Shown here piece by piece: positions 8,015 through 14,809 of a stretch of 64,000 nt of DNA. The stretch's first letter is position 1, and each line of letters opens with the position of its first letter. The translations under genes and the position numbers were made by a program. The notes under the pieces are model-generated. The model had not been told where the DNA came from, searched no databases, and saw nothing but the letters and a program-made list of their open reading frames with translations. The DNA is from Pseudomonas turukhanskensis (lineage in GTDB: Bacteria > Pseudomonadota > Gammaproteobacteria > Pseudomonadales > Pseudomonadaceae), in assembly GCF_027922365.1 (NCBI RefSeq), contig NZ_BSFN01000001.1, positions 261,671 through 325,670 of the forward strand, in the 5' to 3' direction.

Positions 8015-8640
8015 ACCCGCTGCTCCAGCTCCGCGATCAGGCGCTGACTGTCGCATACCCGGCCAAACAAGCCACCTTCCACATCGACCATGGCCAACGC
8101 GGCAGCGTGCAGTTCAGGGTAGGCCGAGCCACAGGCATCGCTGACCAGCGTGCAGGCGTAACCCAGATCCACCGCGCTGCGCAGCGTGGACGACACACAC
8201 ACTTCGGTGGTAACGCCGGTGATCACCAGGTGGTCAATGCCGCGGTTGCGCAGCAGCAGGTCCAGGTCCGTGCTGGCAAAGGCGCTGTAGCCGGGCTTGT
8301 CGATCACCGGCTCGCCCGGCAGCGGTTGCAGTTCGTCGATCAGGTCGTGGCCAAATTCACCCCGCACCAGCAAACGCCCCAGCGGCCCCGGGTGGCCAAT
8401 CGGCGCGCCGGCATTGTGCGCACGTAACCGCTTGGGCTCGGGCAAATCGGTTAAATCCGGCCGATGCCCTTCGCGGGTATGCAGCACCAGCAGGCCCTGG
8501 GCGCGGGCGCAGGCCAGCAGGTCCTGGATGGCCGGAATCGGCGCACGCAGCAAGCTGATATCCAGCCCGGCCTGATCGGCGTAGCCGCCCGGCGCGCAGA
8601 AGTCGCGCTGCATATCGATGACGATCAGGGCGGTGCTCAC
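8011..8640 (-). CDS. Isochorismatase-like cysteine hydrolase, biuret/guanylurea/N-carbamoyl amidase type
   Basis: This 209-residue enzyme has the catalytic triad Asp9 (VIDMQRDFC), Lys115 (VIDKPGYSAF) and Cys148 (GVTTEVCVS), plus the cis-peptide motif before the Cys. HTREGHRPDLTDLP and KRLRAHNAG resemble biuret amidohydrolase and its relatives, a branch that also includes N-carbamoylsarcosine amidase and guanylurea hydrolase. All of these cut urea- or guanidine-like C-N bonds. The start is GTG at 8640, overlapping the creatininase stop as GTGA. The context (guanidine riboswitch, creatininase) supports action on a carbamoyl or amidino compound. Confidence 0.88.
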   Translation of the reverse strand: MSTALIVIDMQRDFCAPGGYADQAGLDISLLRAPIPAIQDLLACARAQGLLVLHTREGHRPDLTDLPEPKRLRAHNAGAPIGHPGPLGRLLVRGEFGHDLIDELQPLPGEPVIDKPGYSAFASTDLDLLLRNRGIDHLVITGVTTEVCVSSTLRSAVDLGYACTLVSDACGSAYPELHAAALAMVDVEGGLFGRVCDSQRLIAELEQRV

Positions 8641-9404
8641 AGCTTGAATTCCTTGCGCACCGCCTGGGCGATGCCCTGGGTGATGTCGGCGGCCATGCGC
8701 GCGCCCTTTTCCGGCGTCGAGCCCTTGGCCGATGACAGCACACCAGAGGCCGGCACCCACTCGGTGCGACTGGGGTACATGTCGTAGGGCGGGAAGTCGG
8801 CCGGCGGTTCATCCGGAATCAGGTCGATACGCACCAGCTTGGGCAGGTAATGCAGCATCAGCGAAGTTTCGATCACCGCCGCGTGCTCTAGGGCGAAACC
8901 GGGGAAGCCGTTGGGGAACACCGCTGCCAGGGTTTCTTCCGTGCAGAAGTCCCAGTGCTCAAGGCGCATCACTTCAAGTTTGCTGTCCTTGCCCAGCTCG
9001 CGCATGGCCAGCTCGATGCCTTCGGTGACAAACCACTGATTTTCGTAGTGCCCGTCCACCAGCACCAGGCGGGTAACGCCATGGCGGGCGAACTCGCGCA
9101 CGGCGTCGCGCACCAGGGCGATCAGGGTTTGCCCATCGAGGCTGGTGGTGCCGCAGAAATGATTGCCGCCGCCGCACTTGGGCTGGGATTTGTAGCCGTA
9201 GGACAGCGCCGGCGCCACCAGCCCGCCGACCTTGGCCGCCACGTCTTCACACAGCGCACTGGCCAGCAGCGCATCGGTGCCCAGCGGCAAGTGCGGGCCG
9301 TGTTGCTCGGTGGCGCCACAGGGCAAAAAGACGACCGGCGACAGTTCGCGCACCTGGCGCGCGTATTCCACCCAGCTGAGCTGGTCCATGCGTACGCTTG
9401 TCAT
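8637..9404 (-). CDS. Creatininase family protein (probable creatinine amidohydrolase or close relative)
   Basis: This 255-residue protein aligns by eye with Pseudomonas putida creatininase almost throughout. TEQHG gives metal ligands Glu33 and His35, LGTD gives Asp44, and DGHYEN gives His119 and Glu121. The segments YGYKSQ, GGGNHF, GTTSLDG and LEH (Glu173/His174) are also shared. Creatininase interconverts creatinine and creatine by opening a cyclic guanidine ring. The strong motif agreement suggests the same chemistry, possibly on an analogue. No creatinase gene is present nearby. It is coupled to EamA upstream and to the amidase downstream by overlapping codons. Confidence 0.9.
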   Translation of the reverse strand: MTSVRMDQLSWVEYARQVRELSPVVFLPCGATEQHGPHLPLGTDALLASALCEDVAAKVGGLVAPALSYGYKSQPKCGGGNHFCGTTSLDGQTLIALVRDAVREFARHGVTRLVLVDGHYENQWFVTEGIELAMRELGKDSKLEVMRLEHWDFCTEETLAAVFPNGFPGFALEHAAVIETSLMLHYLPKLVRIDLIPDEPPADFPPYDMYPSRTEWVPASGVLSSAKGSTPEKGARMAADITQGIAQAVRKEFKL

Positions 9405-10288
9405 AGAGACGCCTCACAAGACTGTTGACTGTTAACCCGTGGCGGCCGGGCAGCGAGTACCGCTGCCAGGGTGACCAGCGCGCCGCCACACCATTCACGC
9501 AAGCCCAGTTCCCGATCGCCAAACCAGGCGCTGGTGAGCACCGCCACCACCAGCTCCATCACCACCAGCACGGAAGCGCGACCGATCTCGACATGGCTGA
9601 AGCCGTATTGAGCGGTGGCCATGGCCACCAGCCAGAAAATGCCGAACAGCAAGACCTGCCCCCACAACGTCGGCGACATCGGCGGCAACGGCGTGGCTTG
9701 CAGCCAGCAGAACACCGCGCCCACCGCCGCGCTGCCGAGAAACGCCACCACCGACTTGCTCGCCAGCGGCACCTGGTCGGCGGCGCGGGTGACCAGGTTG
9801 TTCATGGCAAAGGCAAACCCGGCGACCAGCGCCAGCCAGTCGGCAGCGGTCAGCGGTTTGAAGGTGTCGCGGCTAAGCCCCAGCGTCAGGGCAATGCCCA
9901 GCATGGCCAGGCCCAGCGCCAACAACCGCTCCGCGCTGAGCTTTTCGCCCAGCGCCAGCCAGCCGCCGAGCAGGCCCCAGACCGGCGCCAGGTAAAACAG
10001 CAACATCACTCTCACCACGTCGCCTTCGGACAGCGCACCGACCAGCCCACCGGTGCCGAACCCGCCCAGCACGCCAATCGCTAGCAAGCCCCAGCGTTGC
10101 GACCACCACGCCCTGCGCTGCCAGACAAGCACCGGAATGGCCAGCCCACACAACAACCCATAGGTGGCGAGTACCACCGGCATACCGCTCAGGCCCTGAT
10201 CGGCAAAATGGTGCAGCGGCATCCAGCCCAGGCCCCAGAGCACGGCGGCAAACAACAGAATGCTTTCCGGTTTGAGCAGGCTGTTCAT
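9401..10288 (-). CDS. EamA/DMT family transporter
   Basis: This 295-residue inner-membrane protein has about ten spans arranged as two EamA repeats (roughly 5-135 and 150-280). Start MNSLLKPESILLF overlaps the SDR stop as ATGA. Guanidine riboswitches often control Gdx/EmrE-type exporters; those are small members of the same drug/metabolite superfamily. A ten-span relative here may export excess guanidine or a pathway product, but this is inference. It sits mid-operon between an SDR and creatininase. Confidence 0.9.
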   Translation of the reverse strand: MNSLLKPESILLFAAVLWGLGWMPLHHFADQGLSGMPVVLATYGLLCGLAIPVLVWQRRAWWSQRWGLLAIGVLGGFGTGGLVGALSEGDVVRVMLLFYLAPVWGLLGGWLALGEKLSAERLLALGLAMLGIALTLGLSRDTFKPLTAADWLALVAGFAFAMNNLVTRAADQVPLASKSVVAFLGSAAVGAVFCWLQATPLPPMSPTLWGQVLLFGIFWLVAMATAQYGFSHVEIGRASVLVVMELVVAVLTSAWFGDRELGLREWCGGALVTLAAVLAARPPRVNSQQSCEASL

Positions 10289-11037
10289 CCCATCCACGCC
10301 CCGCCGTTGGCGCCAAGCATCTGCCCCTGGAAAAAACTCGCCTGCGGCGACACCAGAAACAGCACGGCAGCGGCAATTTCTTCCGGGCGGCCAAGGCGGC
10401 CCATAGGAATGGCCACCTCCTTGGCGATCATCTCGGCGCTCATGTTTTCTGCGCTCACCATCGGCGTGTCCACCGGGCCCGGGGCCACGCCGTTGATACG
10501 GATGGCTGGGGCGAATTCGCGGGCCAGGGATTTGGTCAGGCCGATCACGCCGGCTTTGGCGGTGCAATACGCGGCGTATTTCTCGCGGCCCAGGTGGCCC
10601 AGTTCCGAGGCGATATTGACGATGCTGCCCGAGCCGCGCGGCTGCATATGGCCCAGCGCATGGCGGCAGCAGCGGTACACGGCGCTGAGGTCGACGCCCA
10701 GCAGCGTGGCCCAGTCGTCTTCGCTGGTTTCCAGAAAGGGTTTTTCCAGAATGATGCCGGCGTTGTTCACCAGAATATCCAGGGCGCCGACGGCAAAAAT
10801 CTCTTCAAACATGGCCTCCACGTGCGCGGCAGAACTGACATCCGCTTCCACCGCCCGCGCCCAGCCACCGGCCGCCGTAATGCGCGCGACCAACCCGGTG
10901 GCGGCCTGCGCCTGACCGAAATGATTGATCCACACCTTGGCGCCGGCCGCGGCCAGGGCCAACACGGTGGCGCGGCCGATACCGGTGGCAGCGCCGGTGA
11001 CCAGCGCCACCTGGCCGCTGAGGGGTAAGTCGCTCAT
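10285..11037 (-). CDS. SDR family oxidoreductase (first of two in operon)
   Basis: This 250-residue classical short-chain dehydrogenase has cofactor motif TGAATGIG (14-21), NNAG (91-94) and catalytic Ser144, Tyr157 and Lys161 (YCTAK). The final GANGGAWMG is the usual SDR C-terminal type. It is likely NAD(P)-dependent oxidation of an alcohol or reduction of a ketone. It overlaps the upstream SDR gene (ATGA) and the EamA gene. A desaturase/hydroxylase upstream could supply the hydroxylated substrate. Confidence 0.92.
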   Translation of the reverse strand: MSDLPLSGQVALVTGAATGIGRATVLALAAAGAKVWINHFGQAQAATGLVARITAAGGWARAVEADVSSAAHVEAMFEEIFAVGALDILVNNAGIILEKPFLETSEDDWATLLGVDLSAVYRCCRHALGHMQPRGSGSIVNIASELGHLGREKYAAYCTAKAGVIGLTKSLAREFAPAIRINGVAPGPVDTPMVSAENMSAEMIAKEVAIPMGRLGRPEEIAAAVLFLVSPQASFFQGQMLGANGGAWMG

Positions 11038-11813
11038 CAGTGCATCACCTCACCATGGCTGACCGACAGCGCCTGCCCGGTCAGCGGCAGCGCCAGAGCG
11101 CTCCCGAGAAACAGAAAGGTGCCGGCCAGGTCGGCGGGCGTCAGCAATTCCGGCACGGCCTGGGCGGCGAGGATTATCGCCAGCTCATCGGCTTCGCTAC
11201 GGCCGTTGGTATCGGCCATGACCTTGAGCGAACGCATGGCCGCCTCGGTGCCGATCCAGCCGGGGCACACCGCATTGACGCGGATACGCCGAGGGCCAAG
11301 CTCCCAGGCCAGCGAACGGGTCAGGCCGATTACGGCATGTTTGCTTGCCACGTAGGCGCTAAAACCCGGCACGCCTTTAAGGCCCCAGATCGAGGCCTGA
11401 TTGATCACGCTGCTGCCGGCCTTGAGCTGGCCTTGCAGCGCGCGGGTCAAGCGCAGCATTGAGGCCACGTTGTTATCCAGCAGCGCCTGCCAGTGGGCAT
11501 CGGCAGCGCTGCCGGTGTCGCTCAATGGCGTGGCGTATTCGACGCCGGCGTTGTTGATCAACACATCGATTGGGCGGCCTTCGCGGCCGGCGGCAAAGGC
11601 TGCGACGGCGGCGCTGTCGCCCAGATCCAGGGTGCTAATCGTCACCGCCGTGAGGTTGTGCAACGCCTCGGCCACCGCCGCGAGCGCCTCGCCGTTGCGG
11701 TCGAGCAATTCCAGGCGTGCGCCTTGTTCAGCAAAGGCACGCGCCAGGCCTTTACCGATGCCGCTGGCGGCACCGGTGAGCAGCACGGTCTTGCCGCTGT
11801 AATCGAGGTTCAT
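11037..11813 (-). CDS. SDR family oxidoreductase (second of two in operon)
   Basis: This 258-residue classical SDR has TGAASGIG (13-20), NNAG (87-90), and catalytic Ser141, Tyr154 and Lys158 (YVASK). It differs clearly from the neighbouring SDR, so the two probably catalyse separate steps rather than being recent duplicates. Its start lies three bases after the desaturase stop and its end overlaps the next SDR start. It fits oxidation of a hydroxylated intermediate made by the di-iron enzyme; the substrate is not determined. Confidence 0.92.
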   Translation of the reverse strand: MNLDYSGKTVLLTGAASGIGKGLARAFAEQGARLELLDRNGEALAAVAEALHNLTAVTISTLDLGDSAAVAAFAAGREGRPIDVLINNAGVEYATPLSDTGSAADAHWQALLDNNVASMLRLTRALQGQLKAGSSVINQASIWGLKGVPGFSAYVASKHAVIGLTRSLAWELGPRRIRVNAVCPGWIGTEAAMRSLKVMADTNGRSEADELAIILAAQAVPELLTPADLAGTFLFLGSALALPLTGQALSVSHGEVMH

Positions 11814-11816
11814 CGC

Positions 11817-12842
11817 CTATACCGCCGTCAGAAACGACACGCCGACCGCGCCGTAGAAACCATCGGCACGCCGTTGCTGCTCAGGCGCGGCCACTTCGCC
11901 GTAGTGGTCGTCCATCACCCGACGCAGGCGGTGTTCGTGAAAGCTTTTGAGCAGCAAGTGCATCGGCAGCACCTGGGCGTAATCGCTGCCATACAACTCG
12001 CGGTGCAAGGCCGGCAGGCGGTACCAGGGCGCCACCGGTCTCTCGTGGTGGGCGTTGTGGTAGGAGAAATTCAGCAGCAACAGATTGAGCACCGGCCAGC
12101 GCGCCGACACCACGTTGCTGTAGGTGTTGTGCTGCTCATAAACGCGGTCACGCACCTTGTCATTGGGAATGGCGCCGCCGTCTTCGAGCACGGCAAAGGC
12201 GTCGTAGGTGTGCTGATAAGCATCGGCAAAACGCAGCACGGTGAGCATCAGCATCCAGGCCAGGCAATACAACACCAGCGCCTTGAACGATACAGCCGCG
12301 AGCACGGCAAACAGCGCCGAGCGAATGGCCAGGGTAAGCAGCACCTTCTTGCGGTTGGCGCGATGCTTTTCGTCGTGAGTGATAAAGGGCAACACCACCA
12401 CGTAGTAATGCATCACCAGCTCGATGGCCGGGATATAGGCCCACTCCAGCGCCAGGATGACCTTGCGCAACCACACCGGGCAGGCCTTCATAAAGGCCTT
12501 GGTGTCGAAGGTGATCACATCCGCGCGGTCGACGTGATGGCGCATATGTTTTTTGCGCAGGTATTGGAAGCCGGCGTAGCAACTGCCACACAGCCAGCTA
12601 CAGAACTCCCCCGCCCACTCATTGTGTTTGGGCTTGGCGAAAATGGTGCCGTGGGCGAATTCGTGAATCAGGTAAGCCGCGATGATCATCGCGTGGCCAA
12701 GCAATAGGGTGCCGAGCAGGTTCAGTGCCCAGTGGGTGTTGAACAGCAGCGCAAAACCGCCGATGAACGTGGCGAAGACATAGGCGAACGCCAGCGAGTT
12801 AGGCAGCTTGCCGTCGGCGTAACGGAAAATCTGGGTCGACAT
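11817..12842 (-). CDS. Membrane fatty acid desaturase-type di-iron enzyme
   Basis: This 341-residue integral membrane protein has the three histidine boxes of the desaturase/hydroxylase superfamily: HEFAH (60-64), HMRHH (99-103) and HNAHH (262-266). Extra candidate ligands are His211 (QHTYD) and His238. Hydrophobic segments lie before the first box and around 125-205. The family uses two irons, O2 and an electron donor to hydroxylate or desaturate unactivated C-H bonds. In an operon of polar-substrate hydrolases, hydroxylation of a guanidine N-alkyl group is more plausible than lipid desaturation, but this is inference. AGGAGCC precedes the ATG. Confidence 0.88.
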   Translation of the reverse strand: MSTQIFRYADGKLPNSLAFAYVFATFIGGFALLFNTHWALNLLGTLLLGHAMIIAAYLIHEFAHGTIFAKPKHNEWAGEFCSWLCGSCYAGFQYLRKKHMRHHVDRADVITFDTKAFMKACPVWLRKVILALEWAYIPAIELVMHYYVVVLPFITHDEKHRANRKKVLLTLAIRSALFAVLAAVSFKALVLYCLAWMLMLTVLRFADAYQHTYDAFAVLEDGGAIPNDKVRDRVYEQHNTYSNVVSARWPVLNLLLLNFSYHNAHHERPVAPWYRLPALHRELYGSDYAQVLPMHLLLKSFHEHRLRRVMDDHYGEVAAPEQQRRADGFYGAVGVSFLTAV

Positions 12843-12862
12843 GATGGCTCCTGTTTAATCGG

Positions 12863-12915
12863 CGTTGCCTGTGGTGCGCACAGCACACCCTACGGCGGTG
12901 TGCGCACCGGCAACG
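12863..12915 (-). terminator. Intra-operon hairpin between binding-protein and desaturase genes
   Basis: CGTTGCC and GGCAACG flank GGTGCGCACA and TGTGCGCACC, giving a strong stem with no U tract. It resembles the GTAGGGTGTGCTCCGCGCACC repeat family. Located after the first cistron, it could stabilise the binding-protein mRNA or attenuate reading into the enzymes, as is common for ABC importer operons. Confidence 0.5.
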
Positions 12916-12933
12916 TGATGTCGTGTGCCGGCC

Positions 12934-13950
12934 TTACTTGGCCAGGGCTTCGACGAAGGACGCGTCAAACGTGGTGGCGAAATTCGGAATGGTCGGGATC
13001 TGGCCGTTGTCTTTGAGCAGGGTGCCGATCACCGCGCCGCTACCGAAGAACGAGCTGGTGGCGTCGGATTTCTCGAAGTTCTTGCTCATTTCCGCCAGCG
13101 GAATGTTGTACACACCGCTCATTTGCTCAGTGGCTTCCTTGGCGCTTACGCCCAGCACCTTGCCGATGATTTCAGCCGCTTCGGCCGGGTGGCTTTTGAT
13201 ATACGCCAGGCCATCGACGTAACCCTGCATCAGCGCGTTGATTGCGACTTTGCGTTTGGCGATGACTTTTTCGTCAAACACCAAAACGTCGGTGATCAGG
13301 CCCGGGGCATCTTTGGAGGAATACACCACGTGAAACTTGTCGCCCGGCATGCCGAGAATCTGCGACACGTTCGGTTCGTAGGTCACGCCCACCGGCAGGC
13401 TGCCAGAGGCCATGGCGCCTGGAATGCTTTCCGGGGTCATGTTGACCGGGCTGATGTCTTTTTCAGTCATGCCGTTGGACTTGAGGGCATAGGCCAGCAA
13501 GAAGTCAGAGGGCGAAAGCGGGTTGTAGCCGACCTTCTTGCCCTTAAAGTCTTTGACCGAGGTGATGGCCTTGTCCGCCACGATGGCATCGCCGCCGTTG
13601 GAGAAGTCGATGGGCATGACCACCTTGTGCTTGAGGCCCTTGGCCACGCCGCCGACCACTTGGTCGTAAGTGAGCATGCCGCCATCCAGCGCGCCGCCGA
13701 CCATAGCGGTCGGGATCAAGGCCGGGTCGTTGAAAAACTGCAGTTCCACTTTCAGGCCGTGGGGTTTGTACAGGTCGAGTTTGTCGGCGACATAGAACGG
13801 CGCGTAACCGGCCCAGACAACGGTACCGATTTTCAGGGTTTCAGCGGCTTGGGAGGCGATGGGCAAGAGGCTGGCAGCAGCGGCCAGGCAAGCCCCGAGC
13901 AGGCTTTTGCGCAACGAAGGAAGCTTGAAGCAAGACAACGGCGTGGTCAT
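12934..13950 (-). CDS. ABC transporter substrate-binding protein, SsuA/TauA/NMT1-like
   Basis: This 338-residue periplasmic protein has an N-terminal signal of about 36 residues (positively charged start, then LLGACLAAAASLLPIASQAA) and mature start ETLKIGTVVWAGYAPFYVADKL. The ATG at 13950 is preceded by AGGAGTG; an upstream in-frame start would sit inside the riboswitch expression platform and is rejected. It is the first gene after the guanidine-I riboswitch and supplies ligand specificity to the permease and ATPase at the far end of the operon. SsuA-like proteins are frequent partners of guanidine riboswitches. Confidence 0.93.
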   Translation of the reverse strand: MTTPLSCFKLPSLRKSLLGACLAAAASLLPIASQAAETLKIGTVVWAGYAPFYVADKLDLYKPHGLKVELQFFNDPALIPTAMVGGALDGGMLTYDQVVGGVAKGLKHKVVMPIDFSNGGDAIVADKAITSVKDFKGKKVGYNPLSPSDFLLAYALKSNGMTEKDISPVNMTPESIPGAMASGSLPVGVTYEPNVSQILGMPGDKFHVVYSSKDAPGLITDVLVFDEKVIAKRKVAINALMQGYVDGLAYIKSHPAEAAEIIGKVLGVSAKEATEQMSGVYNIPLAEMSKNFEKSDATSSFFGSGAVIGTLLKDNGQIPTIPNFATTFDASFVEALAK

Positions 13951-13982
13951 GGCAACACTCCTACACGTTAAGGAAACAGGCA

Positions 13983-14004
13983 CGGGATGACATCACGTCT
14001 CCCG
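13983..14004 (-). promoter_or_regulatory. Candidate expression-platform hairpin of the riboswitch
   Basis: On the minus strand CGGGAGAC pairs with GTCATCCCG around a GTGAT loop with one bulge. The 5' arm includes the conserved 3' end of the aptamer (GGGAGA and the last P3 bases), so hairpin and ligand-bound aptamer should be mutually exclusive. It is followed by the weak pyrimidine run CCTGTTTCCTT. Transcription termination or masking in the 33-base gap before the start codon are both possible. Confidence 0.5.
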
Positions 14005-14098
14005 GGCTTTTCTCCCGCCGTGTAGCCCTCTTCCTTAGGGCCGGAAAACTCTCGGACCAGCGTCCACCTCGGTGGACCGGAACCCTAGTTCGCCTCTG
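13991..14098 (-). promoter_or_regulatory. Guanidine-I riboswitch (ykkC RNA)
   Basis: Reading the minus strand, the ykkC consensus blocks occur in order: ACTAGGGTTCCGG, then GGTCCGAGAG, then ACACGGCGGGAGAAAAGCCC followed by GGGAGA. All helices are supported. P1 is CCAG/CTGG enclosing a perfect GTCCAC-CGAG-GTGGAC arm. P2 is CCG-GCCCT closing on AGGGC-CGG. P3 is CGGG-AGAAAAG-CCCG. The blocks fit the guanidine-binding subtype rather than the ppGpp or PRPP subtypes, though a covariance search would settle this. It precedes the 11-gene operon, which it should switch on with guanidinium. Confidence 0.93.
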
Positions 14099-14185
14099 GT
14101 TACAGCTCCTGTGTGCCAAGCGTCATGAGTGGCTTTGTGACGGCGGTGCCGACGCGAAAAACTCATCCCGTTCGGGAAGGGATAT

Positions 14186-14201
14186 AGCAAGGTCGGTGCC
14201 A
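14186..14201 (-). promoter_or_regulatory. Sigma-54 (RpoN) type promoter of the riboswitch operon
   Basis: The minus strand reads TGGCACCGACCTTGCT. This matches the -24/-12 consensus (TGGCAC, five bases, TTGC), with the GG and GC pairs exactly ten bases apart. Transcription would start near 14175, about 75 bases before the aptamer. Sigma-54 control implies an activator such as NtrC and therefore nitrogen-limitation control. I found only weak half-sites upstream for an activator. Confidence 0.7.
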
Positions 14202-14334
14202 GGCGTTGAAAACCTCACGGTTTCAAGGGGTTGGTGTTTTGGGGTGGGTGGTTGGAGGGATGGGCGAAGGGGGGTGGTGCACCTTTGGTAGGCGGGGTGC
14301 TTGGTTTCAGTGCGCTTTGGTTACAGGGAGGCTT

Positions 14335-14640
14335 TATATAGGGTGTGCACCGCGCACCTTGCGGTTTATCAGGCGACTGTTGTTTTTCTGCATTACCGCG
14401 TGTGTTGAACGTTTTGTTTCGCGCCTTACGCGCGAGTTTCTTTTTCCAATCGATGAAAAAGAAACCAAAAAATCTTGCCCCTACCTGGGCCCTACGCTGC
14501 GCTTCGGGTTCCCTCGCTGCGTCGTCGCTCCAGGGGCCGGGCTGAGGGCCATCCATGGCCCCATCCCTCTTCGCGGCTCCCGGCCGCTACGACCCCTTAC
14601 GCAACGACTCCACTCGGCCGGGCGCTCAAGGGGCGGGTAG
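14335..14640 (+). repeat. Dispersed non-coding repeat, left arm of a 0.8-kb inverted repeat
   Basis: This block starts with a half GTAGGGTGTGC element and carries TTTCGCGCCTTACGCGCGA, then GCTCCAGGGGC, ACGCAACGACTCCACTCGGC and GCTCAAGGGGCGGGTAGATC. The same landmarks occur in reverse orientation at 14810-15117. Open frames exist on both strands but have poor composition and no start context, so I call no gene. Between 13951 and 15201 the only functional elements seen are the riboswitch leader and these repeats. Confidence 0.65.
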
Positions 14641-14674
14641 ATCACAAGCGGTAGATCACAAGCCAGATCAACGG

Positions 14675-14783
14675 CCCCTCACCCCCGCCCCCTCTCCCGC
14701 ACGCGGGCGAGGGGTGACGTATGGCGGCTACCGCATTTGATTTGCCCCCTCTCCCGCTTGCGGGAGAGGGCTGGGGTGAGGGG
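14675..14783. repeat. CCCTCTCCC/GGGAGAGGG inverted repeat, copy 2
   Basis: This is a double copy (CCCCTCACCCCCGCCCCC... and ...GGGAGAGGGCTGGGGTGAGGGG) lying at the centre of the large inverted repeat. Confidence 0.75.
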
Positions 14784-14809
14784 CTTTTGATCTACTTTTG
14801 ATCTTGATC

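Noticed and set aside
13991..14098. ykkC subtype 2 (ppGpp or PRPP) aptamer
   Set aside because: The ACACGG...AAAAGCCCGGGAGA block and the transporter plus guanidine-type enzyme context favour subtype 1, and no amino-acid or purine synthesis gene follows.
14270..14300. NtrC enhancer site upstream of the sigma-54 promoter
   Set aside because: GGTGCACC and GGGGTGC are only half-site-like and do not fit the spacing of the GCACC-N5-GGTGC consensus.
14206..14640. Possible small genes in the 14.2-14.6 kb region
   Set aside because: Composition is repeat-like, the same frames are broken in the inverted copy at 14810-15117, and no start context is visible.
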